From Pseudomonas viridiflava (lineage in GTDB: Bacteria > Pseudomonadota > Gammaproteobacteria > Pseudomonadales > Pseudomonadaceae): 64,000 nucleotides of DNA. Positions within the stretch are counted from its first letter, which is position 1, and each line of letters opens with the position of its first letter. Location of the stretch: the NCBI RefSeq assembly GCF_900589395.1, contig NZ_UUIS01000069.1, positions 1 to 64,000 of the forward strand, in the 5' to 3' direction. The notes beneath the pieces are model-generated. The model had not been told where the DNA came from and ran no database searches. It saw only the letters and a program-made list of their open reading frames with translations. Position numbers and translations under genes: made by a program. Shown one piece after another: positions 43,064 through 55,474 of the stretch.

Positions 43064-43660
43064 CTACGGCACCAGATACCCTCTGATTCCGGTAAAGATG
43101 ATCTGCGCTGCCAGGGCGCAGACGAACAGTCCCATCAGCCGGCTGACGATCTGCAAGCCCTGGTCGCCCAGCAGGCGTTCGATGCGGTTGGCCATGAACA
43201 ACACCAGGCCCACGGTCAGGCTCGCCAGGGCGATGCTCAACAGAGCGGTGATCTTGTCGTCCCAGTGCGGCTGGCTGACGCCCATGACCAGCAGTGCGCC
43301 GATGGTGCCGGGGCCGACGGTAATGGGGATGGTCAGCGGCACAATGCTCACGTCCTGCTGAATGTTGTCGGTCTGCACCGCCGACTTGCCTTGCGCCATG
43401 CCCAGCGCCGAAATGAACAGCACGGTGCCGGCACCAATCCGGAACGCGTCGACGGTAATACCGAACAGATCGAAGATGACCCGGCCGAACAGGTACAGCA
43501 GCACGCTGGACACCAGGGTCGCCAAGGCCACTTTCCAGGCCAGGCGTTTCTGCTCCTTGCGCGAATGTCCGCGGGTCAGGCTGATGAAGCAGGACAAGAC
43601 GAAGAACGGGCTATAGAGCACCAGCATCTTCAGGTACACGCTGGACAACACATGGAGCAT
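43064..43660 (-). CDS. MarC family integral membrane protein
   Basis: A 198-residue protein with six predicted helices. The family pattern is clear: LYSPFFVLSCFISLT near residue 15, FRIGAGTVLFISALGMAQG near 72, and VPLTIPITVGPGTIGALLV near 107, the conserved P-x-x-x-GPGxI motif. MarC proteins are inner-membrane proteins of uncertain function, once linked to multiple antibiotic resistance and since doubted. It is leftward, downstream of retS by 71 bp, and may be read from the same transcript. Confidence 0.88.
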   Translation of the reverse strand: MLHVLSSVYLKMLVLYSPFFVLSCFISLTRGHSRKEQKRLAWKVALATLVSSVLLYLFGRVIFDLFGITVDAFRIGAGTVLFISALGMAQGKSAVQTDNIQQDVSIVPLTIPITVGPGTIGALLVMGVSQPHWDDKITALLSIALASLTVGLVLFMANRIERLLGDQGLQIVSRLMGLFVCALAAQIIFTGIRGYLVP

Positions 43661-43731
43661 GGTTTGCGCTCGGCAAGGGAAAGGGTGCGCGCAGTCTAGC
43701 AGCGGTCGGTCTGCAGTTCTGCTGTCCGGTT

Positions 43732-46518
<2,787 letters not shown>

Positions 46519-46566
46519 GGCGAAATCCCTTCGTGAATGAATGCCTGAAAACATGCGCGGTGCCGG

Positions 46567-46600
46567 TAAAGGCGCCCGGCCCCTGCAGGGGCCGGACGCC
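46567..46600 (-). terminator. Intrinsic terminator after purD
   Basis: On the minus strand GGCGTCCGGCCCC pairs with GGGGCCGGGCGCC (one mismatch) around TGCA, followed by TTTA. It lies 6 bp beyond the purD stop and just upstream of retS, so retS needs its own promoter. Confidence 0.75.
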
Positions 46601-46605
46601 AGGCC

Positions 46606-47901
46606 TTATTCCTGGCCTTCACCACGCTCACGGGCAATGGCACGGTAGCCAATGTCCTTGCGGTAGAAACTGCCTTGCCATTCGATTTCGCCCGCCAGGG
46701 CGTAAGCGTTCTGCTGGGCCTGGCTCACACTGTCACCCAGCGCGGTCGCGCACAACACCCGGCCACCGCTGGTCACCACCTGGCCGTCCTTGAGGGCCGT
46801 CCCGGCATGGAACACCTTGCCAGGCAACCGGGCTGCGGCGTCCAGGCCATTGATCGCGGCACCCTTGGCGTAGTCGCCCGGGTAGCCGCCGGCAGCCAGG
46901 ACAATCCCCAGGCTCGGACGCGGATCCCACTGGGCCTCGACCTTGTCCAGAGCTTGCGCCATGGCAGCCTCGATCAGCAAGACCAGGCTCGATTGCAGGC
47001 GCAGCATCACCGGTTGAGTCTCGGGGTCACCAAAGCGGCAGTTGAACTCGATGACTTTCGGATTGCCGGCCTTGTCGATCATCAGGCCCGCATAGAGGAA
47101 GCCGGTGTAGATGTTGCCTTCCTCGGCCATGCCGCGCACCGTTGGCCAGATGACCTGGTCCATGACGCGCTGGTGCACCTCGCAGGTGACCACCGGGGCT
47201 GGCGAATAAGCGCCCATGCCGCCGGTGTTCGGGCCGCTGTCGCCGTCGCCGACGCGCTTGTGGTCCTGGCTGGTGGCCATCGGCAACACGTTCTTGCCAT
47301 CGACCATGACGATGAAGCTGGCTTCCTCGCCGTCCAGGAACTCTTCGATGACCACGCGTGAACCGGCGTCGCCAAAGGCATTGCCGGCCAGCATGTCGCG
47401 TACGGCGTCTTCGGCTTCGTCCAGAGTCATGGCCACGATGACGCCCTTGCCGGCAGCCAGGCCGTCGGCCTTGATGACGATCGGCGCGCCTTTTTCACGC
47501 AGGTAGGCCAGGGCTGGCTCGACCTCGGTGAAGTTCTGGTAATCGGCCGTCGGGATCTTGTGGCGTGCCAGGAAGTCCTTGGTGAAGGCCTTGGAACCTT
47601 CCAGCTGGGCGGCGCCGGCGGTAGGGCCGAAGCAGTCCAGGCCACGGCTGCGGAACAGGTCCACGACACCGGCCACCAGCGGTACTTCAGGGCCGACGAT
47701 GGTCAGCGCTACGTTCTTTTCGGCGAAGTCGGCCAGTTGCTCAAGGGCCAGCACGTCGATGGCGACGTTCTCGCACTTGGCTTCGATGGCCGTGCCGGCG
47801 TTGCCCGGGGCGACGAAGACTTTCTCGACGCGAGGGTCCTGGGCGACTTTCCAGGCCAGGGCGTGTTCGCGGCCACCGCTGCCAATGATCAATACATTCA
47901 T
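46606..47901 (-). CDS. purD: Phosphoribosylamine-glycine ligase
   Basis: A 431-residue ATP-grasp enzyme that makes glycinamide ribonucleotide, the second step of purine synthesis. It begins MNVLIIGSGGREHALAWKVA (ATG 47901, family N-terminus), has DGLAAGKGVIVA near residue 150 as the ATP-grasp lysine loop, and EFNCRFGDPETQ near 290 for Mg-ATP. Length is standard. It follows purH with a 184 bp gap. Confidence 0.97.
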   Translation of the reverse strand: MNVLIIGSGGREHALAWKVAQDPRVEKVFVAPGNAGTAIEAKCENVAIDVLALEQLADFAEKNVALTIVGPEVPLVAGVVDLFRSRGLDCFGPTAGAAQLEGSKAFTKDFLARHKIPTADYQNFTEVEPALAYLREKGAPIVIKADGLAAGKGVIVAMTLDEAEDAVRDMLAGNAFGDAGSRVVIEEFLDGEEASFIVMVDGKNVLPMATSQDHKRVGDGDSGPNTGGMGAYSPAPVVTCEVHQRVMDQVIWPTVRGMAEEGNIYTGFLYAGLMIDKAGNPKVIEFNCRFGDPETQPVMLRLQSSLVLLIEAAMAQALDKVEAQWDPRPSLGIVLAAGGYPGDYAKGAAINGLDAAARLPGKVFHAGTALKDGQVVTSGGRVLCATALGDSVSQAQQNAYALAGEIEWQGSFYRKDIGYRAIARERGEGQE

Positions 47902-48085
47902 TTCAAAAACCTCGATGACGCTGAATTCTCTGGGTAATGCAATCATGCATTACGAGGGCGCAATGGCGTAGGTGGATGCAAGGCGGATGGGGCTGGAACG
48001 AGCGCAGTTGCCTCATGGCAATGAGCATCGGGCCAGTCCCATCCAACGCAGCAGACGCCTGCGACAGTGCGGCCGGTTTTATAAA

Positions 48086-49690
48086 TCAGTGGCGGAAATG
48101 GCGCATGCCGGTGAACACCATTGCAATACCGGCTTCATCGGCGGCGGCGATGACTTCGGCATCGCGCATCGAGCCACCTGGCTGGATCACGGCAGTGATG
48201 CCGGCCTTGGCGGCATTGTCGATGCCGTCGCGGAACGGGAAGAACGCGTCGGAGGCCATGACCGCACCCTGCACCTGCAGGCCGGCGTGCTCGGCCTTGA
48301 TGGCGGCGATGCGGGCCGAGTTGACGCGGCTCATCTGGCCGGCGCCGATGCCGACGGTCTGGCGGTTCTTGGCGTAGACGATGGCGTTGGACTTGACGTA
48401 CTTGGCCACTTTCCAGGCGAAGATCAGGTCATGCACTTCCTGCTCGCTCGGGGCGCGGCGGGTGACCACTTTCAGGTCATCGGCGCTGATCATGCCGATG
48501 TCACGGCTTTGCACCAGCAGGCCGCCGTTGACGCGCTTGTAGTCCCATGCCGGCAGGCGCTCGCCCCACTGGCCGCTGACCAGCAGGCGCACGTTGGCCT
48601 TGCTGGCAACGATGGCCTGGGCCTCGGCGCTGACGCTTGGGGCAATGATGACTTCGACGAACTGGCGCTCGACGATGGCCTTGGCTGTCTCGGCGTCCAG
48701 CTCGCGGTTGAAGGCAATGATGCCGCCGAAGGCCGACTCGGTGTCGGTGGCGTAGGCCAGGTCGTAGGCCTTGCGGATGCCGCCTTCGTCGTCAGGGCAG
48801 ACCGAGACGCCGCACGGGTTGGCGTGCTTGACGATCACGCAGGCCGGCTTGACGAAGCTCTTGACGCATTCAAGCGCGGCATCGGTGTCGGCCACGTTGT
48901 TGAACGACAGTTCCTTGCCTTGCAGCTGGGTGGCGGTGGCGATGCCGACTTCGGCAGGCTTGGCCTCGACGTAGAACGCCGCGCTCTGGTGCGGGTTCTC
49001 GCCGTAGCGCATTTCCTGGGCCTTGACGAACTGGGTGTTGAAGGTGCGCGGGAACTGGCCACGGCCTTCGGTGCTCAGGGTGTCGGCGCTCTGGTCGATG
49101 CCGCCCAGGTAGTTGGCGATCATACCGTCGTAGGCGGCGGTGTGCTCGAAGGCCTTGAGCATCAGGTCGAAACGCTGAGCATAGGTCAGGCCGCCGGCCT
49201 TGAGGCCTTCCAGGACGCTGGCGTAGTCGCCGGCATTGACCACAATGGCCACGTCCTTATGGTTCTTGGCGGCCGAGCGGACCATGGTCGGGCCGCCGAT
49301 GTCGATGTTCTCGATGGCCGTCGGCAGGTCGCAGCCAGGCTTGGCGACGGTGGCTTCGAACGGGTAGAGGTTGACCGCCACCAGGTCGATCGGCTTGATG
49401 CCATGCTCGCCCATCACGCCGTCATCGGTGCCGCGACGGCCCAGGATGCCGCCGTGGATCTTCGGATGCAGGGTCTTGACCCGGCCGTCCATCATTTCCG
49501 GGAAGCCGGTGTAGTCAGCAACTTCAACCGCGGCAACGCCATTGTCGCGCAGCAGCTTGAAGGTGCCGCCGGTGGACAGGATTTCCACGCCCAGCGTTTC
49601 AAGCTCACGGGCAAATTCCAGGATGCCGGTCTTGTCGGAAACGCTGATCAACGCGCGGCGGATCGGCAGGCGGGTGGTCTGGTCGGTCAT
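48086..49690 (-). CDS. purH: Bifunctional AICAR transformylase / IMP cyclohydrolase
   Basis: A 534-residue enzyme for the last two steps of IMP synthesis. The N-terminal cyclohydrolase (MGS-like) domain carries RRALISVSDKTGILEFAREL and MDGRVKTLHPKIHGGIL. The C-terminal transformylase domain carries VIVKHANPCGVSVC and SDAFFPFRDGIDNAAKAGIT. The ATG at 49690 is taken; an 11-codon-longer reading is not family-like. It follows fis by 83 bp with a terminator between. Confidence 0.97.
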   Translation of the reverse strand: MTDQTTRLPIRRALISVSDKTGILEFARELETLGVEILSTGGTFKLLRDNGVAAVEVADYTGFPEMMDGRVKTLHPKIHGGILGRRGTDDGVMGEHGIKPIDLVAVNLYPFEATVAKPGCDLPTAIENIDIGGPTMVRSAAKNHKDVAIVVNAGDYASVLEGLKAGGLTYAQRFDLMLKAFEHTAAYDGMIANYLGGIDQSADTLSTEGRGQFPRTFNTQFVKAQEMRYGENPHQSAAFYVEAKPAEVGIATATQLQGKELSFNNVADTDAALECVKSFVKPACVIVKHANPCGVSVCPDDEGGIRKAYDLAYATDTESAFGGIIAFNRELDAETAKAIVERQFVEVIIAPSVSAEAQAIVASKANVRLLVSGQWGERLPAWDYKRVNGGLLVQSRDIGMISADDLKVVTRRAPSEQEVHDLIFAWKVAKYVKSNAIVYAKNRQTVGIGAGQMSRVNSARIAAIKAEHAGLQVQGAVMASDAFFPFRDGIDNAAKAGITAVIQPGGSMRDAEVIAAADEAGIAMVFTGMRHFRH

Positions 49691-49721
49691 CTCGAGTTCC
49701 ATCAAAGCAAAAGGAATCAGC

Positions 49722-49756
49722 AAAAAAGGCGACGCTGGTGCAGGCCGGTCGCCTTT
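49722..49756 (-). terminator. Intrinsic terminator after fis
   Basis: On the minus strand AAGGCGAC and GTCGCCTT pair around a 13-nt loop, followed by a run of six T. It ends the dusB-fis transcript before purH. Confidence 0.85.
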
Positions 49757-49772
49757 GTCTGTCAGGGGATGC

Positions 49773-50093
49773 TTACAGCAGGTCGTACTGTTTGAGTTTC
49801 TTGCGCAGTGTGCCGCGGTTCAGGCCCAGCACCTCGGAGGCTTTGGTCTGGTTGCCCTTGACGTAGTTCATGACGCTTTCGAGCAGTGGGGCTTCGACTT
49901 CCGACAGCACCAGGTTGTACACGTCCGTGACATTGGCGCCTTCGAGGTGGGCGAAATAATTGTGCAGCGCCTTCTCGACACTGCCGCGCAGGGTCTGGCC
50001 CTCTTCGCTGGGCGTGTTGAGGTGCTGTTTCAAATTGACATTGTCGCTCACGGGTGTCGTTCCACTCACTAAAGTCTCGGTCATCATCGTCAT
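49773..50093 (-). CDS. fis: DNA-binding protein Fis
   Basis: A 106-residue nucleoid-associated protein that bends DNA and activates rRNA and other promoters. The C-terminal helix-turn-helix is diagnostic: ESVMNYVKGNQTKASEVLGL then NRGTLRKKLKQYDLL. The start overlaps the dusB stop as ATGA, the conserved dusB-fis arrangement, so expression is tied to the dusB promoter region at 51104-51409. Confidence 0.97.
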   Translation of the reverse strand: MTMMTETLVSGTTPVSDNVNLKQHLNTPSEEGQTLRGSVEKALHNYFAHLEGANVTDVYNLVLSEVEAPLLESVMNYVKGNQTKASEVLGLNRGTLRKKLKQYDLL

Positions 50094-51103
50094 GCGGCCA
50101 CCTCTTCTTCACTCTTTTCATCCGGGCCCTGGCCGCTCAGGCTCAGGAATTCCCGGATGTTGGCGCATTGCTCTTGCGTATCGTCCAAACGATTGAAGCG
50201 GGCGCGAAACTCCCTGGCGCCCGGCAAGGTTGCGAGATACCAGCCGACATGCTTGCGTGCGATCCGCACGCCCATCACATCGCCGTAGAAGGCATGGAGC
50301 GCGTGCAGGTGCTCCAGCAGGATGCCTTCGACTTCATCCAGCCCCACCGCCGGCAGCTTCTCGCCGGTGCGCAGGTAGTGCTCTATCTCGCGAAAAATCC
50401 ATGGCCGCCCCTGGGCAGCCCTGCCAATCAGCAAGCCATCGGCGCCGGTGGCCTGCAATACATACCGGGCCTTCTCGGGCGAGTCGATGTCACCGTTGGC
50501 GAACACCGGAATCGACACTGCCTGCTTGATTGCGGCAATGGTGTCGTACTCGGCCTCGCCGGTGTACAGGTCGGCCCGGGTGCGCCCGTGTACTGCCAGC
50601 GCCTGGATCCCGGCCTGCTCGGCAATTCTTGCCACGGTCAGGCCGTTCCTGTTGTCCCGGTCCCAGCCGGTGCGAATCTTCAGCGTGACCGGCACATCGA
50701 CTGCGGCGACTACGGCCTGCAGGATCTCGGTCACCAGCTGTTCGTCCTTGAGCAGTGCCGAGCCTGCGGCCTTGTTGCAGACCTTCTTGGCCGGGCAGCC
50801 CATGTTGATGTCGATGATCTGTGCCCCGAACTCGACATTGGCCCGTGCCGCATCGGCCAGCATCTGCGGGTCACCGCCGGCGATCTGCACCGAGCGAGGC
50901 TCCGGATCGCCTTCATGGATCATGCGCAGCCGCGACTTGCGGCTGTTCCACAGGCTCATGTCACTGGTGACCATTTCCGACACCACAAGACCCGCGCCCA
51001 GGCGCCGGCATAACTGGCGGAAAGGCTGGTCGGTGACGCCCGCCATCGGGGCGAGAATCAAGCCGTTCTGCAATGTGTAAGGGCCGATACGTACCGCCGA
51101 CAT
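50090..51103 (-). CDS. dusB: tRNA-dihydrouridine synthase DusB
   Basis: A 337-residue FMN-dependent enzyme that reduces uridine to dihydrouridine in tRNA. It has LAPMAGVTDQPFRQLCRR near residue 18 (FMN site), DINMGCPAKKVCNKAAGSAL near 100 with the catalytic Cys in the second CxxxxxC position, and GADGLLIGRAAQGRPWIF near 220. Start ATG 51103. First gene of dusB-fis. Confidence 0.96.
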   Translation of the reverse strand: MSAVRIGPYTLQNGLILAPMAGVTDQPFRQLCRRLGAGLVVSEMVTSDMSLWNSRKSRLRMIHEGDPEPRSVQIAGGDPQMLADAARANVEFGAQIIDINMGCPAKKVCNKAAGSALLKDEQLVTEILQAVVAAVDVPVTLKIRTGWDRDNRNGLTVARIAEQAGIQALAVHGRTRADLYTGEAEYDTIAAIKQAVSIPVFANGDIDSPEKARYVLQATGADGLLIGRAAQGRPWIFREIEHYLRTGEKLPAVGLDEVEGILLEHLHALHAFYGDVMGVRIARKHVGWYLATLPGAREFRARFNRLDDTQEQCANIREFLSLSGQGPDEKSEEEVAA

Positions 51104-51409
51104 AGCTTTACCTATAAAGGGGCCGAATCATCCAAAGGCCGCATGGAAAACCGCTGCATGCGGTCTGCAACGGTTCGCTTGTCCAGCTGCTTGCGCAGCG
51201 GCCAGACCGAACCTGGAGTTTGAAAAAGGGTGGGCATGATACCCGCTCTGGATGACTGGATAAAGACTGAACTGGATAAAATATGAACAGTTGGCCAAGT
51301 GGCGGAAAAAGGGTCTCTATTGCGCTTAACTACCAGGTTTGGCTGCGATCGTGCGGCTATCTGCTCGTCCAGGGCGCTGCGTGGGCGCCCCTGCGACGGG
51401 GCGCGAGGC
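51104..51409. other. 306 bp gap holding the dusB-fis promoter region
   Basis: The stretch includes an A/T-rich segment (about 51255-51295, with tggataaaatatgaa) suited to a growth-rate-regulated promoter and a small hairpin ACCGC-N5-GCGGT near 51151. No gene or RNA is recognised. Assignment of the dusB-fis promoter here is by position. Confidence 0.4.
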
Positions 51410-52822
51410 TTATTCGGGCGAGCGGAAGTTAAGGTTGTAGTTCACCGCCTTTGCGCCTGGATCAAGGATATCCAGCGCAATATGGATCGGCGTCTGGGGC
51501 GGCATCTCTTCCTTGCCCGCCATTTCGCCGCTGAGGTATTCGCTGGGCTTGAACCGACGACTGGCAATCAATTGACCGCCGGTATCGGCAAAGCGCAGTT
51601 CCAGCAGCGGAAAGGGCTGGGAAAAGGCGGCGCGGTTATAAATGATCGCGTCGACCACCAGTGCCCCCTGGAATTCCGGATGGCTGCGCACCACAAGATT
51701 GCTGCTCTTGAGCTGACTGATGTCGACCTTGGACGGCACCTTGCAGCCCAGTTGCGGGCACCATTGCTGAAACAGCGGGCGATACTGATCCTGGCGGGCC
51801 AGGTGTTCGAAGTGATAGCTGACGTACTGGGCGACCAGACCCAGCAGGGCTAGCAGGATCAGGACGATCCACAGCAGGCGTGCGCCACGGCTGGATTTGG
51901 GTTGCTGCCAGTCTAGCTGCAACGGGTCATCGGTCAGGTCGCGCAGGGCCTTTTCACGCAGGGCCGGCTCGTTGCGCGCGCGCGGGGAGTAGGGCGGCTC
52001 GTCGACGGGCGCATCAGGGTCGTCATGCGTGTCGTCGTCTTCATCAAGGGCCGACAGGCGTTCCTGTCGCTCGGGCGGCGGCGTGAGCACGCCCAACGCC
52101 GGCGCGTCCGGTTCGTCAGGGTCGTCGTCCACGTCAATGGGGTCGTGCGACAGCGAAGGCTCGGTGCGCGTCTGCGCTGCGGCGGCTGGTGGTTCTGCGT
52201 CCAGTGCCGGTTCATCCGCTACGGGGTCGACGGTGCTGATGACCTCGGCCTGCACCTCGGGCAGGTGCGCGACATCGTCGTTGCGCAGGCTGCCAATCCA
52301 GTCGCCCTGTTCCTGATCGTCGGGTGCGGTGTCGCGTCGTGCACTGAGGCGGGTGTCGGTGTGGCGTGTGCTCAGGCGGGTATCGGGTGCCGCTGGTCTG
52401 GGGCGGTTGAAAGCGTGGGGCGGCCGATTGTCGCGCTGTTCCAGGCGGGCCAGCTCTTCGTCCAGGTCAAGGTTGTCCAGGTCCAGTTCGCTGACCAGCC
52501 AGGGGTTGTCATCCGGCGCGGCCTTGCCCGGTGCCGGGTGCGGCTGCAGGATCGGCGCGCTCTTGGCCAGCGAGGCAACGGCCTGCTCCGGGGGCGGTGC
52601 CGGCTGGAACTGCCCGGGCAGCACGATGGGCGCCAGCGGGTCGGCGTCGGGCTCTTCGGCCAGGCGTTCACGCTGGCGTTGCTCGAGCAACTGCCGGGCA
52701 GCGTTGAACACCTGCAGGCAGGCCCCGCAGCGTACAACGCCGCGGGCCACGCTCAATTGGGCGTGGCCGACCTTGAAGCTGGTCTGGCAGTGCGGACACT
52801 GGGTGACGAAACTGTCGGTCAT
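51410..52822 (-). CDS. Zinc-ribbon and DUF3426 domain protein
   Basis: A 470-residue protein. The N-terminal MJ0042-type zinc ribbon shows CPHCQTSF and VRCGACLQVF (two CxxC pairs). A long acidic, Asp/Pro-rich, low-complexity linker follows (residues ~110-290), then one transmembrane helix (LLWIVLILLALLGLVAQYV) and a C-terminal DUF3426 domain, probably periplasmic, ending LDPGAKAVNYNLNFR. The family is conserved beside prmA in Pseudomonas with unknown function; its topology suggests a cytoplasmic metal-binding head linked to an envelope domain. Confidence 0.85.
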   Translation of the reverse strand: MTDSFVTQCPHCQTSFKVGHAQLSVARGVVRCGACLQVFNAARQLLEQRQRERLAEEPDADPLAPIVLPGQFQPAPPPEQAVASLAKSAPILQPHPAPGKAAPDDNPWLVSELDLDNLDLDEELARLEQRDNRPPHAFNRPRPAAPDTRLSTRHTDTRLSARRDTAPDDQEQGDWIGSLRNDDVAHLPEVQAEVISTVDPVADEPALDAEPPAAAAQTRTEPSLSHDPIDVDDDPDEPDAPALGVLTPPPERQERLSALDEDDDTHDDPDAPVDEPPYSPRARNEPALREKALRDLTDDPLQLDWQQPKSSRGARLLWIVLILLALLGLVAQYVSYHFEHLARQDQYRPLFQQWCPQLGCKVPSKVDISQLKSSNLVVRSHPEFQGALVVDAIIYNRAAFSQPFPLLELRFADTGGQLIASRRFKPSEYLSGEMAGKEEMPPQTPIHIALDILDPGAKAVNYNLNFRSPE

Positions 52823-52845
52823 GCGGCGCTCCGGTTCAGGCGCGA

Positions 52846-53724
52846 TCAGCGACGACGGCCGGTGATGCGGACCCAGCCATCACGGTTGGCGATCGGGTCA
52901 AGCTCGAATGCCTCGGCATAGGCGGCGGCCACTTCCTCACCCTGTTCGGCCAGGATGCCCGACAGCGCCAGGCGCCCACCGGACCTGACCAGACCGGTCA
53001 GTCGCGGGGCCAGCTCGACCAAAGGACCGGCCAGGATATTGGCCACCAGCACGTCGGCCTGTTGGGCTGGCAGGTCGTCGGGCAGGTACAGCGGCAAGCG
53101 CTCGGCGGCCAGGCCGTTGCGTCCGGCGTTGTCGCGCGAGGCTTCCAGGGCCTGCACGTCGATGTCGGTGCCGGTCGCCTGCCTGGCGCCCAGCAACAGT
53201 GCGGCGATGGCCAGGATGCCCGAGCCGCAGCCGAAGTCCAGCACGTTGCAGTCCTTGAGGTCCTGGCCATCGAGCCATTCCAGGCACAGCGCCGTGGTCG
53301 GGTGGGTGCCGGTGCCGAAGGCCAGGCCCGGGTCAAGCAGCAGGTTCACGGCCTCAGGCTCCGGCGCGGCATGCCAGCTGGGCACGATCCATAGCCGCCG
53401 GCCGAAGCGCATGGGCTGGAAGTCGGCCATCCAGCTGCGCTCCCAGTCCTGGTCCTCGATCACCTCGGCGCTGTGTTCGGGCAACTCGGCGTTGGTCAAC
53501 AGCCGCAGGTGCGCCAGGGCCAGGTCGGCCTCGGTGTCGGCCTCGAACAGGGCCAGCAGGTGCGTGTGGGTCCACAAGGGCGTGGTGTTGAGCTCCGGCT
53601 CGAAGATCGGCTGGTCTTCGGCGTCCATGAATGTCACCGACACGGCGCCGACTTCAAGCAGGGCGTCTTCGTAGGTTTCGGCTTGTTCCGGGCTGATGGC
53701 GAGGCGGATTTGCAGCCAGGGCAT
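52846..53724 (-). CDS. prmA: Ribosomal protein L11 methyltransferase
   Basis: A 292-residue SAM-dependent enzyme that trimethylates L11. The N-terminal recognition domain is followed by PGLAFGTGTHPTTALCLEWL near residue 135, the SAM loop VLDFGCGSGILAIAALLLGA near 160, and DVLVANILAGPLVELA near 225. Length is normal. It lies 23 bp upstream of the DUF3426 gene, likely co-transcribed. Confidence 0.96.
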   Translation of the reverse strand: MPWLQIRLAISPEQAETYEDALLEVGAVSVTFMDAEDQPIFEPELNTTPLWTHTHLLALFEADTEADLALAHLRLLTNAELPEHSAEVIEDQDWERSWMADFQPMRFGRRLWIVPSWHAAPEPEAVNLLLDPGLAFGTGTHPTTALCLEWLDGQDLKDCNVLDFGCGSGILAIAALLLGARQATGTDIDVQALEASRDNAGRNGLAAERLPLYLPDDLPAQQADVLVANILAGPLVELAPRLTGLVRSGGRLALSGILAEQGEEVAAAYAEAFELDPIANRDGWVRITGRRR

Positions 53725-53827
53725 GGCAGGTTACCTATGAAAATGACAGGAAAGCCGCGAAGTTTACTTCAGCTGCGCGCTAAATGCTCGTGACGTAACG
53801 GGGCGATCGGACGGGATCCTCATCAGT

Positions 53828-54040
53828 CGCTTCCCGGCTGAAGCCGGTCCTACAGCCTGATGCCGATCAGTCAGGAGGATTTCGTCAGATGCTGTCGCGT
53901 CGAGGCTTGATTGATCGGCATTCGTCCTGCAGGTTGCCGCGTGACTCGACCCGACGATGAGGCCGGCTCAGCCAATACAGCGGCTGTGTCTACACGTCAG
54001 TCATCGCCGGCAAGCCGCCTCACACGGTCATGGGTTGGGC
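53828..54040. repeat. REP elements of two families in the accC-prmA gap
   Basis: CCCGGCTGAAGCCGGTCCTACAG at 53828 is an arm of the short AGGAGCGGCTTCAGCCG family. CGATGAGGCCGGCTCAGCCA at about 53956 and CATCGCCGGCAAGCCGCCTC at about 54003 are a diverged version of the 132 bp array unit. They occupy most of the 386 bp gap between prmA and accC. Confidence 0.7.
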
Positions 54041-54050
54041 AGCCGCCTGC

Positions 54051-54084
54051 CAAAAACGACAAGCCCCGCATGGGCGGGGCTTGT
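54051..54084 (-). terminator. Intrinsic terminator after accBC
   Basis: ACAAGCCCCGC (54059-54069) and GCGGGGCTTGT (54074-54084) form a perfect 11 bp stem with a 4-nt loop. On the minus strand it is followed by CGTTTTTGG. It lies 26 bp beyond the accC stop. Confidence 0.92.
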
Positions 54085-54110
54085 GGTCTGGCGCATGAGC
54101 GGTCGGGAGA

Positions 54111-55457
54111 TTACTTCTCGCTGGCCAGCTTGTGCTCCAGGTAGTGGATGTTGACGCCGCCTTTGCAGAAGCCTTCATCACGGGTCAGGTCGCGGTGCAG
54201 CGGGATGTTGGTCTTGATGCCGTCTACCACGATTTCGTCCAGGGCGTTGCGCATGCGGGCCATGGCCTCGTCGCGGGTCGCGCCCCAGGTGATCAGCTTG
54301 CCGATCAGGGAATCGTAGTTGGACGGTACCTTGTAGCCGCTGTACAGGTGCGAGTCGACCCGCACACCGTTGCCGCCCGGGGCGTGGAAGTGCTTGACCA
54401 GGCCTGGGCTCGGGATAAAGGTCTTGGGGTCTTCGGCGTTGATCCGGCATTCCAGCGAGTGGCCGTGAATGACCACGTCGTCCTGGGTGAACGACAGCTT
54501 GTTGCCAGCGGCGATGCTGAGCATCTCCTTGACGATGTCGATCCCGGTGACCATTTCCGAGACCGGGTGCTCGACCTGGACGCGGGTGTTCATCTCGATG
54601 AAGTAGAACCGGCCATTCTCGTACAGGAACTCGAAGGTGCCCGCGCCACGGTAGCCGATGTCGATGCACGCCTTGACGCAGCTTTCGAAGACGTCCTTGC
54701 GTGCCGCTTCATCGATGAACGGAGCCGGTGCTTCTTCCAGGACTTTCTGGTGGCGGCGCTGCAGCGAGCAGTCACGGTCGCCCAGGTGGATCGCCTGGCC
54801 CTGGCCGTCGGAGAGCACTTGGACTTCCACGTGGCGTGGGTTTGTCAGGTACTTTTCCAGGTAGACCATCGGGTTGCTGAACCAGGCCGCCGCTTCGGCA
54901 CGGGTCTGGGCCGCCGCTTCGATCAGGTCTTCTTCCTTGTGCACCACGCGCATGCCGCGACCACCGCCGCCGCCGGCGGCCTTGATGATCACCGGGTAGC
55001 CAACTTCGCGGCCGATGCGCAGGGCGGTTTCTTCGTCTTCCGGCAACGGGCCGTCAGAGCCTGGAACGGTCGGCACGCCGGCCAGCTTCATGGCGTCCTT
55101 GGCCGATACCTTGTCGCCCATCAGGCGGATGGTATCGGCCTTGGGGCCGATGAAGGCAAAGCCGGATTTCTCGACCTGTTCGGCAAAGTCGGCGTTTTCA
55201 GCCAGGAAACCGTAGCCTGGGTGGATCGCCGTGGCGCCGGTCAGTTCGGCGGCCGAGATGATCGCCGGAATGTTCAGGTACGACTTGTTGGCCAGCGGTG
55301 GGCCGATGCAGACGGTTTCGTCTGCCAGGCCCAGGTGCATCAGTTCGCGGTCGGCCGTGGAGTGCACAGCGACGGTCTTGATGCCCAGTTCCTTGCAGGC
55401 ACGCAAGATGCGCAAGGCGATTTCACCGCGGTTGGCGATCAGGACTTTTTCCAGCAT
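54111..55457 (-). CDS. accC: Biotin carboxylase subunit of acetyl-CoA carboxylase
   Basis: A 448-residue ATP-grasp enzyme that carboxylates biotin on AccB in the first step of fatty-acid synthesis. It has MLEKVLIANRGEIALRI at the N-terminus, the glycine-rich ATP loop KAAGGGGGRGMRVV near residue 158, RDCSLQRRHQKVLEEAPAP near 230, and EMNTRVQVEHPVSEMVTG near 285. ATG 55457 is the family start. It follows accB by 17 bp. Confidence 0.98.
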   Translation of the reverse strand: MLEKVLIANRGEIALRILRACKELGIKTVAVHSTADRELMHLGLADETVCIGPPLANKSYLNIPAIISAAELTGATAIHPGYGFLAENADFAEQVEKSGFAFIGPKADTIRLMGDKVSAKDAMKLAGVPTVPGSDGPLPEDEETALRIGREVGYPVIIKAAGGGGGRGMRVVHKEEDLIEAAAQTRAEAAAWFSNPMVYLEKYLTNPRHVEVQVLSDGQGQAIHLGDRDCSLQRRHQKVLEEAPAPFIDEAARKDVFESCVKACIDIGYRGAGTFEFLYENGRFYFIEMNTRVQVEHPVSEMVTGIDIVKEMLSIAAGNKLSFTQDDVVIHGHSLECRINAEDPKTFIPSPGLVKHFHAPGGNGVRVDSHLYSGYKVPSNYDSLIGKLITWGATRDEAMARMRNALDEIVVDGIKTNIPLHRDLTRDEGFCKGGVNIHYLEHKLASEK

Positions 55458-55474
55458 CGCAGCGTCTCCCTGGT